From positions 11,670,501 to 11,734,500 of the forward strand of contig NZ_CP012673.1 in NCBI RefSeq assembly GCF_002950945.1: a stretch of DNA of 64,000 bases. The letters run 5' to 3'. Positions 1 through 9,419 of this stretch are shown in pieces. A model generated the notes under the pieces. The model was not told the DNA's origin and made no database searches. It saw only the letters and a program-made list of their open reading frames with translations. The position numbers and the translations under genes were made by a program. The DNA comes from Sorangium cellulosum (GTDB lineage Bacteria > Myxococcota_A > Polyangia > Polyangiales > Polyangiaceae). How positions within the stretch are numbered: position 1 is the stretch's first letter; each line of letters begins with the position of its first letter.

Positions 1-33
1 ACAGCCTCGCAACAAGCGACGAGCGCTGAAGAC

Positions 34-40
34 AGGAAGG
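34..40 (+). promoter_or_regulatory. Ribosome binding site of the Met-rich gene
   Basis: AGGAAGG lies 6 bases before the ATG at 47. It supports that start and shows that this extremely repetitive reading frame is translated rather than a chance open frame. Confidence 0.7.
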
Positions 41-46
41 CCCCCC

Positions 47-568
47 ATGACGACCGCGATGCAGATGCCAATGATGCCGCAGATGATGAACCCGATGGCT
101 TCGACGCCGGAGATGACGTCTGGTTCCTCGATGATGTCCGGCATGATGGGCATGGGCATGCCGATGATGCCCGGCATGGGCATGGGCATGGGCATACCGA
201 TGATGAACATGCCGATGATGCCCGGCATGATGGGCATGCCGATGATGCCCGGCATGGGCATGGGCATGGGCATGCCGATGATGCCCGGCATGATGGGCAT
301 GCCGATGATGCCCGGCATGATGGGCATGGGCATGGGCATGCCGATGATGCCCGGCATGGGCATGGGCATGCCGATGATGTGCAAGATGACCTGTGAGATG
401 ACCAAGGACGGGATGACCTGCAAGATGATGCCGGCCGAGGGCATGTCGATGGACATGCTCAAGGAGCGCTGCGACGCGATGATGAAGATGATGTCGGCCG
501 GCATGCCGATGATGATGATGTGCGGCGGGATGCCCATGATGATGGGCACGACCGCCATGACCAAGTAG
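47..568 (+). CDS. Methionine-rich repeat protein (173 aa, 75 Met)
   Basis: I do not recognise a family. By direct count 75 of 173 residues (43 percent) are Met. Residues about 30-110 are built of variants of MPMMPGMMG and MPMMPGMGMGMG. The C-terminal third has five Cys in contexts MCKM, TCEM, TCKM, RCDA and MCGG, with Lys, Glu and Asp between them, and could form a helix. There is no signal peptide or membrane segment, so it is probably cytoplasmic. Thioether and thiol side chains are soft-metal ligands, so Cu(I) or Ag(I) binding or a methionine oxidant sink is possible; this is inference only. A good ribosome site precedes it and a perfect hairpin follows it. It converges on an XRE-cupin regulator. 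I am sure it is a gene and unsure of its role. Confidence 0.8.
   Translation: MTTAMQMPMMPQMMNPMASTPEMTSGSSMMSGMMGMGMPMMPGMGMGMGIPMMNMPMMPGMMGMPMMPGMGMGMGMPMMPGMMGMPMMPGMMGMGMGMPMMPGMGMGMPMMCKMTCEMTKDGMTCKMMPAEGMSMDMLKERCDAMMKMMSAGMPMMMMCGGMPMMMGTTAMTK
161..385 (+). repeat. In-frame tandem repeats coding for MPMMPG/MGMG
   Basis: The core CCGATGATG starts at 161, 212, 239, 275, 302, 341 and 371. Intervals are 51, 27, 36, 27, 39 and 30 bases, all multiples of three, so units of variable length keep the Met-rich frame. This fits expansion and contraction of GGCATG and ATGATG units under selection for the protein. Confidence 0.8.
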
Positions 569-607
569 CGCAGCCAGCCAGTTAGCTTTCTTTGCTCCGA
601 TCCACAG

Positions 608-629
608 AACGCCGGCTCTCGCCGGCGTT
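608..629 (+). terminator. Hairpin after the Met-rich gene
   Basis: A perfect 9-bp stem (AACGCCGGC / GCCGGCGTT) with a TCTC loop lies 40 bases after the stop at 568, followed by CGTGTTT. It sits between convergent genes and could stop transcription from both sides. Confidence 0.65.
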
Positions 630-665
630 CGTGTTTCCACCCCCCCGGGTGGCGAGCGCCCCTCT

Positions 666-1376
666 TCAGGGGGCCGACAGCGAATAGGTCATCACCAGGT
701 ACATCTGCGCCTCGATGTTGGCCGGGTTGCGGTACACGTGCTGCGTATCTGCCTGGAACACCAGCGCGTCGCCCGTCGCGAGCAGGAAGCGCTGTGCATC
801 GACGCGGATCTCCACCGTCCCCTGGCTCACCACGATGTTCTCCATCGTGCCGGGCGGGTGGGGATCGGCGTCCTCCTCGGTGAGCGGGGCGAGGCGGAGT
901 TCGTAGAACTCGACCGTCCTGGGTGCATCGAACGGAAACAGCGCGCGTGACGTGAACTTTCCGTCATGGGACGTGAGCCGCTTCGCGCGGTCGCCGCGCA
1001 GCAGCATCGGCCCGCTGGAGGCGCGGTTGCTGACGAGCGCCGAGAACGGCACGCCGAGAGCGCGGGCGATCTTCCACACGACATTGATGGTGGGCGCGCT
1101 GCGTCCGAGCTCGATCTGCCCGAGCATGGCGCGGCTGACGCCGGAAACCTTCGAGAGCCGCTCCAGGGAGAGGCCGCGCCGCGTGCGGAGCCGCCGGAGG
1201 TTCTCGCCGACGACCGCCGTGAGATCGGTGGGCGCGTCGGGGTGGGCGACCTCGTAGGCCCATCCCTCCTCCCCATCCATCTCCTGCTCGCCGGCCTGCT
1301 CGTGTTGCACGTCCAGAGCGGCCGGGACGGCGCCGTTCACCGTGGCAAGGCCGCTGTTCTGTCGTACCGATTTCAT
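666..1376 (-). CDS. XRE-family regulator with C-terminal cupin sensor domain
   Basis: A 236-residue DNA-binding regulator. Residues about 55-118 form an HTH_3 fold (GENLRRLRTRRGLSLERLSK followed by VSGVSRAMLGQIELGRSAPT). A small beta-barrel cupin follows (about 160-230, with PHPPGTMENIVVSQG and GDALVFQADTQHVY). HTH plus cupin_2 is the layout of small-molecule-responsive regulators such as PuuR and SutR. The first 50 residues are acidic and unlikely to be structured. It converges on the Met-rich gene, and its own upstream side faces the C-rich repeat region. The ligand cannot be read from the sequence. Confidence 0.9.
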   Translation of the reverse strand: MKSVRQNSGLATVNGAVPAALDVQHEQAGEQEMDGEEGWAYEVAHPDAPTDLTAVVGENLRRLRTRRGLSLERLSKVSGVSRAMLGQIELGRSAPTINVVWKIARALGVPFSALVSNRASSGPMLLRGDRAKRLTSHDGKFTSRALFPFDAPRTVEFYELRLAPLTEEDADPHPPGTMENIVVSQGTVEIRVDAQRFLLATGDALVFQADTQHVYRNPANIEAQMYLVMTYSLSAP

Positions 1377-1390
1377 ATCAGGTTGGCGCC

Positions 1391-1418
1391 ACTCTACACG
1401 GGATCATCGTGCTGGCAA
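1391..1418 (-). promoter_or_regulatory. Possible promoter of the XRE-cupin gene
   Basis: Read on the minus strand: TTGCCA (1413-1418), a 16-base spacer, then TAGAGT (1391-1396), 14 bases before the ATG at 1376. It is a partial sigma-70 match with a very short leader, so this is a weak call. Confidence 0.35.
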
Positions 1419-1611
1419 TACGACCACGAACGTCACCTAACTGTAATTCAGCATAGCGGATATCAGGAGATTTCCGTCACTCCTCGGGATTGCGCCTGAG
1501 CTCGGCACCCGGCATCTCCTTGCGCGGTGTTCCTGTCCGGCGGGCGCGACATCGCCCGTACGCTCTCCCCCATCGAGCGTGCCCCCGCCCATTCCTCTTC
1601 CGACACGCGCG

Positions 1612-1711
1612 CTCTCCAGGCCGCGCCCTGCCGGACTCTCCAAGCCGCGCCCTGCCGCGCTCTCCAAGCCGCGCCCCGCCGCGCTCTCCAAGCCGCGCTC
1701 TCCAGGCCGCG
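1612..1711 (+). repeat. 24-bp tandem repeat, about 3.6 copies
   Basis: CTCTCC starts at 1612, 1636, 1660 and 1684, exactly 24 bases apart, then again at 1698 after a shortened unit. The consensus begins CTCTCCAAGCCGCGCC and continues with CTGCCGCG. Copies differ at only one or two bases, so the array is young. Confidence 0.85.
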
Positions 1712-1754
1712 CGCTTGCGGCGCTCTTGCGGCGCTCTTGCCGCGCGCCCCGCCG

Positions 1755-1830
1755 CGCCCCTGCCACGCCCCGCCCCTGCCACGCCCCGCCCCTGCCACGC
1801 CCCTGCCGCGCCCCGCCCCGCCCCTGCCGC
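1755..1830 (+). repeat. 16-bp C-rich tandem repeat
   Basis: TGCCAC recurs at 1761, 1777 and 1793 (period 16, unit TGCCACGCCCCGCCCC) and decays into CCCCGCCCCGCCCC. One strand is almost purely C with some G. It lies just upstream of the kinase gene that starts near 1944. Confidence 0.8.
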
Positions 1831-1943
1831 TCCCTTCCGGCTTCCGCCCGTACCTACCGCCGGAACGCGAGAGCGGCTAGAACGTGGGCTCGTCTCGCAT
1901 GGAGGTGCCGGCGCAGCGGGGTCGGGACACCGAGGAGTTGCCG

Positions 1944-3020
<1,077 letters not shown>

Positions 3021-3105
3021 GACGTTTCCCTACCCGAGCGCCTTGCGACGCGGGAAGCGCCGCTGATAGCGTATCGGAAGCCATGTCTGAACCGAGGGCC
3101 GCAGG

Positions 3106-4779
3106 ATGAGCTCCTCGCCCGGCCTACTGCAGCCGAACACGCGGTTTCGCGACCGCTACCGCGTCCTGCGCGTCATCAAGTCGGGCGGCATGGGCGCGGT
3201 GTACGAGGTCCTCGACGAGGTGACCGCGACCCCCCGCGCGCTCAAGGTGATGCTGCCGAGCCTGCTCGACAGCGAGGAGCTGCGCGCCCGCTTCGCCCTC
3301 GAGGCCCGCGTCACGGGGAGCATCGAGAGCGACCACATCGTCAGGACCTCCGACGCCGGCATCGACGAGGCGACCGGCACGCCGTTCCTCGTCATGGAGC
3401 TGCTCCGCGGCGAGGAGCTCGGCAGCCTCATCAAGAAGCGCGGCGCGCTCCCCCCCGAGGACGTCGCCCTCTACCTCTTCCAGGCGTCGCTCGCGCTCGA
3501 CAAGACGCACGCGGCCGGCATCATCCACCGCGATCTCAAGCCGGACAACCTGTTCGTCACGGTCCGCGACGACGGCTCGCCGTGCGTGAAGATCCTCGAC
3601 TTCGGCATCGCCAAGGTCATCGAGCAGCACCACGCCTCCACGCTGACCCGGCAGATGATCGGCACGCCCGTGTACATGTCGCCCGAGCAGATCCGGGCCG
3701 AGCGCAACGTCGGCCCGCGCGCCGACATCCACGGGCTCGGGCACGTCGCGTACACGCTGCTCGTCGGCGAGACGTACTGGGCCGAGCAGGCCGAGTCGAT
3801 CCCGTCGCCCTACCTGCTCGCCGCCGAGCTCCTGCGCGGGCCGCAGGAGCCGCCGAGCGTGCGCGCCGCCCGCCGGCGCTCCGCGACGCTGCCGAAGGAG
3901 TTCGACGCCTGGTTCTTCCGGGCGACCGCGCTCAAGCCGGACGACCGCTTCGAACGCGCGTCCGCCGCGATCGACGCGCTCGCCGCCGCGTTCGGCGTCC
4001 CGCTCCCGCGGGTGCCGCGCATCGTGCTGCTGCCGGATCGCCCGCCGCCTCCCGCCGGCCCGAGCCCGACTGCCCCCACGCAGCCGTCGCAGGCCGTCCA
4101 GGCCGCCGGCTTCGCCGACGTGCCGACCGTCACCGTGCCCGAGCTCGTCAAGACGCCGGTCTCGCGCCACTCGCTGCGCCCGCACCCCGCGCCGAGCCCG
4201 CTGCCCCCCTCGCGCCCGGAGTCGTCGCGCCCGGAGATCCCGCCGGAGCCGTCGCGCCCGGAGCTCTCGCAGCGCGCGCCGCTGAGCGGCGTGGCGCCGA
4301 GCCGGACGACGCCCTCCCTCGGCGAGCCGTCGAGGCCCTCCCTCGGCGAGCCGTCGAGGAGGCCCGGCCCCGAGCCGACCTCGCGGCGAGAGCGCCCGCC
4401 GCAGCGCCGGTTCCAGGTGCGCGCCGACACGACGACCGGCGTGCTCCACGTGAAGGTCTGGGGGTTCTGGGACGTCGACGAGGGCAGGGCGTACCTCGAC
4501 GACTTCCGCAGCAAGGCCTCGACGCTGCTCGGGCTCGGCAAGCCCTGGTACGTGCTCGCCGACATCGCGGACTTCCCGCCGCAGCGGCCCGACGTGAGCC
4601 CCTACGTCGAGCAGACCATGGCGTTCGCGGCCGGCAACGGCATGCGGAGGGCCGCGAACCTCGTGAACAGCGCGCTCTCGAAGATGCAGATCTCCCGCCT
4701 GTCGGCCGCCATGGGGCTGCCCGAGTACTCGTTCTTCACCACCGAGGCGGACGCCCTCGCGTGGCTCTTCAAGGGCTGA
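3106..4779 (+). CDS. Ser/Thr protein kinase with C-terminal STAS-like domain
   Basis: A 557-residue protein. The kinase domain (about 15-290) is complete: KSGGMGAVYE, ALKVM, HRDLKPDNLF, ILDFGIAKV, and SPEQ in place of APE. A Pro/Ser/Arg linker (about 300-435) includes the duplicated SLGEPSRPSLGEPSRR, visible in the DNA at 4317-4358. The last 120 residues (VLHVKVWGFWDVDEG, then a segment ending ADALAWLF) resemble the SpoIIAA/STAS-like domains seen in delta-proteobacterial proteins and may be the output or docking part. No membrane segment. Its 3' end converges on the cNMP-domain gene with a 4-base gap, so the two transcripts must overlap or share termination signals. Confidence 0.9.
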   Translation: MSSSPGLLQPNTRFRDRYRVLRVIKSGGMGAVYEVLDEVTATPRALKVMLPSLLDSEELRARFALEARVTGSIESDHIVRTSDAGIDEATGTPFLVMELLRGEELGSLIKKRGALPPEDVALYLFQASLALDKTHAAGIIHRDLKPDNLFVTVRDDGSPCVKILDFGIAKVIEQHHASTLTRQMIGTPVYMSPEQIRAERNVGPRADIHGLGHVAYTLLVGETYWAEQAESIPSPYLLAAELLRGPQEPPSVRAARRRSATLPKEFDAWFFRATALKPDDRFERASAAIDALAAAFGVPLPRVPRIVLLPDRPPPPAGPSPTAPTQPSQAVQAAGFADVPTVTVPELVKTPVSRHSLRPHPAPSPLPPSRPESSRPEIPPEPSRPELSQRAPLSGVAPSRTTPSLGEPSRPSLGEPSRRPGPEPTSRRERPPQRRFQVRADTTTGVLHVKVWGFWDVDEGRAYLDDFRSKASTLLGLGKPWYVLADIADFPPQRPDVSPYVEQTMAFAAGNGMRRAANLVNSALSKMQISRLSAAMGLPEYSFFTTEADALAWLFKG

Positions 4780-4783
4780 GCGC

Positions 4784-7027
4784 TCAGCCGAGCACGAACC
4801 GGCGGATGCGCCCGGCGAGGCTCCGCACCTTCTCCTCGGCCTCGATGTACCGCTCGGCCGCGTCGCGCAGGTTGGCCTGGCGCGACGCCATGAGCAGGCT
4901 GAGCTCGATCACGAGCTGCGGGCGCGCCTCGATGATCGGCTGCAGCGCCTCCTTCGTGATCTGGTAGAGCACCACCTCGTCGATCGCGCGCACCGTCGCG
5001 GTGCGCTCCTCGCCGGTGAGCAGCGCGAACTCGCCGAAGACGGCGCCCTTCTCGAGCGCGGCGACCGGCGTGTCCTGCCCGTCGGGGTGCCGCACCAGGA
5101 CCTCCACGGTGCCCGACGCCACGACGAACATCGCCGAGTCCCGCTGCCCCTGCAGCACGATCCGGTCGAGCGGGCCGTACTCGACCCGCCGCGCCTTCGT
5201 GGCGAGCCGGCGGAGCTCGCGATCGAGCAGCGGCTTGAAGACCGGCGTGCGCCGGAGCAGCGTCATGACGTCCTCGGCGGTGGCCTCGCGCTGCGACTTG
5301 CTCGGCTCGTCGAGCTCGACGGACTGCGCGGCCCCGTAGCCGTCGCGCCGCTGCAGCGCGGCGAGCAGCGCGGGGTTCTTGTCCATGTACGCCTCGAGCA
5401 GGCTCGCGTTCCGCGGGATGCACTCCTCGCCCGTGTAATCCATGAGGTGCCGCTCCGCGGCCCACCGGGCGACGTCGTTCATCGACTTCCGGTACTGCCG
5501 GCACGCCGCCGGGAAGATGCCGTCCTGGTCGCCGAAGAGCCCGGTGAGCGCCTCGGGCATGAGGTTCAGCCCGAACACCCGCATGTCGCCCCGCTGGTGC
5601 CAGAGCGCGAAGTCGCGCCAGCGCGGGTCCAGGTGCGAGAGCTCGGGGAACGCGAGCGCGCTGTTCTTGAGCACCGCCCGCTCCGCGTCGCGGAACACCC
5701 GGTGCCAGGTCTCCTGCGCGTTCCACAGGTTGGGGCCCGCGAGCTCGATCGCCTTCTGCAGGTCCGCGTGGTGGACGTGCAGGAACGCGAGCGTCGCCTT
5801 CTGCTTGCGCATCAGGTTCGTGAGGCTCACGGGCCCCGCCGAGAAGAAGCCGGCCGCGCGCGGCGCGACGTGCCGCATGTCCCAGACCTGCTTCCACGCC
5901 GCGGGGTCGATCGCCGCGCGGATCGGGGCGAACGCCTCGCCCTTCTCGAAGGCGTGGCGCTCCTCCGGCGAGAGCATGTCGGGGTACTCGTCCTTCACGG
6001 CCTCGAAGATGCCGAGGCACGTGAGGAGCTCGAGGTAGAGCCCGAGCCGCAGCAGCCAGCGCGGATCGGGGAGGTTGCGCCGGTGCTGCTCGAGGTCCTG
6101 GTGGATGGCCCGGAGGTACAGGAGGGACTTGTCCGTGCCGATGGTGAGCACGGGGAACCACGGGTGGTAGCCGACGTGCAGATCCTCGATCCCGAGCTCC
6201 CGCTGCTGGGCCTCCAGGTCCGCCTTCACGAGCCGGTCGAGCAGGCGCGCGTAGAGCGAGCCGAAGCGGCCAGTGTCGAAGACCTCGACGTCGGTCGACT
6301 CGGACGAGACCGTCCTGCCGCCCTCGCTGAGCCTGATCTCGACCCGGATCTGCTGGCGGAACAGGCTCGCGAACGTGAACGGGTCGGCGCCGTCGGGGAT
6401 GCGCGCCCGGAACTCGTCGGGCAGCTCGCGCCAGCTGTAGCCGCCGCCGGTCTGCTCGCCGGGCGGGTGCGGCATCAGCTGCCGCGCGGGGATGATCGTG
6501 GCGACGTAGACCGTCTGGTGGAACGAGTTCCACGGCGCCGGCTCGAGCTTCGGGACCGGGTAGGACGACGTCGAGACGATCTGGGGGCTGAGCGGCAGGT
6601 CGAGGATGCCGGGCACCGGGCAAGGCTCGCAGTCGACGAGGTTCGCGGGGAGGAACCACGCCGACATGGTCACCTCGAACGGCCGCTCGAAGGGCGCGAC
6701 GAACGCGTAGAGGTCGCGCAGGCGGTAGAGCAGCCACACCTCGTCGCCGAGCTCCGCCGGGTCGCCCGCGGTGTTGACGCAGCCGACGCGCTCGCTGCAC
6801 CCGTGCCCCGGGTAGAGCGCCTCGTCGACGGGCCGCTTGCCGGGCTCGAACGGGATGAGCTCCAGCGAGGGCGTGAGCTCGGCCGACTCCTCCTCCGGGC
6901 TCTGCCGCGCCTCGAGCTGGCGCAGGTACTGGCGGACCCGGGCGAGCTTGTCATCCCAGTCCATTCCCTCGACGCGGCTCATCAGCAGCCGCTTGAACTG
7001 CTTCTGGAACTCCTTCGGCGTCATCAT
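4784..7027 (-). CDS. Large protein with C-terminal cyclic-nucleotide-binding domain
   Basis: A 747-residue protein. Residues about 590-705 form a Crp/CAP-like cNMP-binding domain: DRIVLQGQRDSAMFVVASG, then the phosphate-binding cassette GEFALLTGEERTATVRA with its Glu and Arg. The first 580 residues match nothing I recognise. They are soluble, rich in Trp, His and acidic residues (HVGYHPWFPVLTIGTDKS, WHQRGDMRVFGLNLMPEAL), and end in an Arg-rich helix after the cNMP fold. There is no HTH or ion-channel segment, so this is neither a Crp regulator nor a channel. A cAMP- or cGMP-controlled enzyme or scaffold is the best guess. It is transcribed away from the acyltransferase gene across a 148-base divergent spacer. 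Confidence 0.85.
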   Translation of the reverse strand: MMTPKEFQKQFKRLLMSRVEGMDWDDKLARVRQYLRQLEARQSPEEESAELTPSLELIPFEPGKRPVDEALYPGHGCSERVGCVNTAGDPAELGDEVWLLYRLRDLYAFVAPFERPFEVTMSAWFLPANLVDCEPCPVPGILDLPLSPQIVSTSSYPVPKLEPAPWNSFHQTVYVATIIPARQLMPHPPGEQTGGGYSWRELPDEFRARIPDGADPFTFASLFRQQIRVEIRLSEGGRTVSSESTDVEVFDTGRFGSLYARLLDRLVKADLEAQQRELGIEDLHVGYHPWFPVLTIGTDKSLLYLRAIHQDLEQHRRNLPDPRWLLRLGLYLELLTCLGIFEAVKDEYPDMLSPEERHAFEKGEAFAPIRAAIDPAAWKQVWDMRHVAPRAAGFFSAGPVSLTNLMRKQKATLAFLHVHHADLQKAIELAGPNLWNAQETWHRVFRDAERAVLKNSALAFPELSHLDPRWRDFALWHQRGDMRVFGLNLMPEALTGLFGDQDGIFPAACRQYRKSMNDVARWAAERHLMDYTGEECIPRNASLLEAYMDKNPALLAALQRRDGYGAAQSVELDEPSKSQREATAEDVMTLLRRTPVFKPLLDRELRRLATKARRVEYGPLDRIVLQGQRDSAMFVVASGTVEVLVRHPDGQDTPVAALEKGAVFGEFALLTGEERTATVRAIDEVVLYQITKEALQPIIEARPQLVIELSLLMASRQANLRDAAERYIEAEEKVRSLAGRIRRFVLG

Positions 7028-7175
7028 GCTGCGTCACCTGAGTGGCCGGCGGCGGACAGCCGCTCTCCGCGCGAGCTTACCGGCTCCGCGCGCGCGGCGT
7101 CCCCGAATCGGAGGAGGCCCGGGCGGCGCGATCCCCTTGCGGCGCCGCGGGGCGGACGGTACGGGCTTGCGCCTT

Positions 7176-8312
7176 ATGGCTATCGAGATCCGCGAGGTCC
7201 GGCAGGGCGACAAGCAGGTCCTGAAGGACTTCTTGAACGTGGTCGACACCGTCTACGAGGGCGACCCCAACTACATCCGGCCGCTCGACATGGACATCCG
7301 CGATCGGCTCGACAGGAAGAAGAACCCGTTCTTCGAGCACGCCGAGGGGACGGCGTGGGTGGCCTACAAGGACGGCCGGCCGGCGGGCCGGATCACCGCG
7401 CAGATCGATCACGAGCACCTACGATACCACCGGGACGAGACGGGCATGTTCGGCTTCTTCGACACCGTCGATGATCCCGAGACGGCGCAGGCGCTGCTCG
7501 CGGAGGCCGCGAGCTGGGTGCGCGCGCGCGGGATGAAGCGGATGCGCGGCCCCTACTCGCTCTCGATCAACGAGGAGGCCGGCTGCCTCGTCGAGGGCTT
7601 CGATCGCCCGCCGGTGCTGATGTTGGCCTACCACCGGCCGCATCAAGGCCGGCTCATCGAGCAGGCGGGGCTCGAGAAGGTGAAGGATCTCTACGGGTGG
7701 CGGTACGAGGTCGGCGACATCCCCGTCCGCGCGCAGAAGGCCCACACCGAGATCCTGGCGATGCCGGAGGTGCACACGCGGTGCGGCGATCCGAAGCACC
7801 TGCTGCGCGACATCCGCATCATCATGGACGTCTTCAACGACGCGTGGAGCGACAACTGGGGCTTCGTCCCGATGACCGAGAAGGAGCTCGTCAAGTGGGC
7901 GAACGACGTGCGGCTCATCCTGATGCCCGAGCTCACCAAGCTCACGTTCATCGACGGCGAGCCGGCCGCCGTGTCGCTCGGGCTGCCCGACCTGAACGAG
8001 CTGATCAAGGGCCTCCACGGCCGGCTCCTGCCGGGCGGGATCTTCAAGCTGCTCTGGCGGCTGCGCGTGCGCGGCCCGAAGAGCGGGCGCCTCGTCGTGC
8101 TCGGCATCCGCAAGAAGTGGCGCCACGTGCGGCGCTACGCCGGGCTCAGCGCCTTCCTCTACGTCGAGATGAACCGGGCGGCGCACCTGCTCGGCATGCA
8201 GGGCGGGGAGCTCGGGTGGACGCTGGAGGACAACGCCGCCATCAACGCGGGCATCCGGCTGATGGGCGGCCGGATCTACAAGAAGTACCGGCTGTACGAG
8301 CGCGCGCTCTGA
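7176..8312 (+). CDS. YghO-like GNAT-superfamily acyltransferase
   Basis: 378 residues, starting at ATG 7176; the longer open frame upstream lies antisense to the preceding gene. It has the hallmarks of the conserved family around E. coli YghO: EGDPNYIRPLDMDIRDRLDR, KKNPFFEHAE, the central RGPYSLSINEEAGCLVEGFD, a second half with NDAWSDNWGFVPMTEKEL, and a closing KKYRLYE. The family is related to GNAT N-acyltransferases, but a substrate is not established. The gene is divergent from the cNMP-domain gene and is followed 52 bases later by an SDR gene on the same strand, which may be cotranscribed. Confidence 0.85.
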   Translation: MAIEIREVRQGDKQVLKDFLNVVDTVYEGDPNYIRPLDMDIRDRLDRKKNPFFEHAEGTAWVAYKDGRPAGRITAQIDHEHLRYHRDETGMFGFFDTVDDPETAQALLAEAASWVRARGMKRMRGPYSLSINEEAGCLVEGFDRPPVLMLAYHRPHQGRLIEQAGLEKVKDLYGWRYEVGDIPVRAQKAHTEILAMPEVHTRCGDPKHLLRDIRIIMDVFNDAWSDNWGFVPMTEKELVKWANDVRLILMPELTKLTFIDGEPAAVSLGLPDLNELIKGLHGRLLPGGIFKLLWRLRVRGPKSGRLVVLGIRKKWRHVRRYAGLSAFLYVEMNRAAHLLGMQGGELGWTLEDNAAINAGIRLMGGRIYKKYRLYERAL

Positions 8313-8364
8313 GCGCGCGGGGGCGCAGCGCGGCAGCAGGGAGCGGCAGGGAGGGAGCGGGTCG

Positions 8365-9360
8365 ATGAGGGTGCTGGTCACGGGCGCGAGCGGGTTCCTC
8401 GGCTCGCATGTCGCCGAGCAGCTCGCGCAGAAGGGGTACGGCGTCGTCGCCCTGGTGCGGCGCTCGTCGAGCACGAAGTTCCTGGCGACGCTGCGCGGCG
8501 TCGAGCTCGTCTACGGCGCCGTCGAGGACGCGGAGAGCGTCCGCCGCGCGGTGCTCGACGCGGGCGTCACCGCGATCGTGCACTCGGCCGGGCTGGTCAA
8601 GGCGCGCGACGAGGCGGAGTTCTTCCGGATCAACGTCGGCGGCACGCGCAACCTCCTCGACGCCGCGAAGGCCGCGGGCCCGATGACGCTGCGGCGCTTC
8701 GTGTTCGTCTCGAGCCTCGCCGCGGTCGGCCCGAGCCTCGACGGGCGCCCCGTCGCGGCCGACGCGCGCCCGTCGCCGGTGACGCGCTACGGCCGCTCCA
8801 AGCTCGAGGCCGAGCGGCTGGTCCTCGCCGAGAAGGACGCGCTCCCCGTCGTCGTCCTCCGCCCCCCGATGATCTACGGGCCGCGCGACCAGGAGTCGTT
8901 CGCGTTCTTCCAGAGCGTCGCGCGGCGCTTCCTGCCGATGCTCGGCGACGGCAGGAACACGCTGAGCGTCATCTACGCCTCCGACGCCGCCGCCGCGTGC
9001 GTCCGGGCGCTCGAGAGCGACGCGCCGAGCGGCCGCGCCTACTTCATCGACGACGGCCGCGTGTACGTGTGGCGCGACATGCTCGCGGACGTGGAGGCCG
9101 CGCTCGGCGCGCGCGCGTTCGTCCGGGTCGGCGTGCCGTTCCCGCTCGTGCGCGGCGCCGCGCTCGCCAGCGAGGGCCTGAGCCGCCTCACCGGCAAGCC
9201 CGTGATGCTGACGCGCGACAAGCTGAACGAGCTCGCCGCGGCGCACTGGGTCTGCGACTCGAGCGAGGCCCGCAAGGAGCTCGGCTGGGCGCCCGAGGTG
9301 AGCTGGCCCGAGGGGACGCGCCGCGCCGTCGCGTGGTACCGCGAGCACGGCTGGCTGTGA
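8365..9360 (+). CDS. NAD(P)-dependent epimerase/dehydratase (extended SDR)
   Basis: 331 residues. The Rossmann motif TGASGFLGSH is at residues 6-15 and the catalytic pair is Y142-x3-K146 (YGRSK), with the active-site Ser in FVFVSSLAAVGPS. The form is that of extended SDRs such as sugar-nucleotide epimerases, dihydroflavonol-4-reductase-like proteins and 3-beta-hydroxysteroid dehydrogenases. HSAGLVKARDEAEFFRINVGG favours the DFR/3-beta-HSD side, so a lipid or isoprenoid substrate is as likely as a sugar. A purine-rich stretch with GGAGGGAG precedes the start. Three envelope genes follow on the same strand. Confidence 0.9.
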   Translation: MRVLVTGASGFLGSHVAEQLAQKGYGVVALVRRSSSTKFLATLRGVELVYGAVEDAESVRRAVLDAGVTAIVHSAGLVKARDEAEFFRINVGGTRNLLDAAKAAGPMTLRRFVFVSSLAAVGPSLDGRPVAADARPSPVTRYGRSKLEAERLVLAEKDALPVVVLRPPMIYGPRDQESFAFFQSVARRFLPMLGDGRNTLSVIYASDAAAACVRALESDAPSGRAYFIDDGRVYVWRDMLADVEAALGARAFVRVGVPFPLVRGAALASEGLSRLTGKPVMLTRDKLNELAAAHWVCDSSEARKELGWAPEVSWPEGTRRAVAWYREHGWL

Positions 9361-9419
9361 CGGCGGCGCCGCGGCGCGCGCTGTTTGACGCTCGCCCGCC
9401 GGCTCCGTACGGTAACCGC

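Larger units (their letters stand above)
1377..1943. other. 567-bp intergenic region, mostly C-rich repeats
   Basis: No gene is supported here. The proximal part (1377-1500) is less GC-rich and holds the possible promoter of the XRE gene. From about 1610 to 1830 the plus strand is a run of tandem CCCGCCGC-type repeats, listed separately. Open frames crossing them encode only Ala/Arg/Pro or Gly/Leu/Glu/Ser repeats forced by the DNA. Confidence 0.7.

Noticed and set aside
161-385. CRISPR-like array in the Met-rich gene
   Set aside because: Spacing varies, there are no unique spacers, and all units keep one reading frame; it is a coding repeat.
1437-1880. Overlapping open frames with GRGLESAAGRGLES or PSRALPRSP repeats
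   Set aside because: The peptide repeats arise on both strands and in several frames from the 24-bp and 16-bp DNA repeats; no ribosome site or domain.
4602-7474. Long open frames of 732 and 795 codons overlapping the cNMP-domain gene
   Set aside because: One is another frame of the same strand and one is antisense. Only the 747-residue frame has a recognisable domain.
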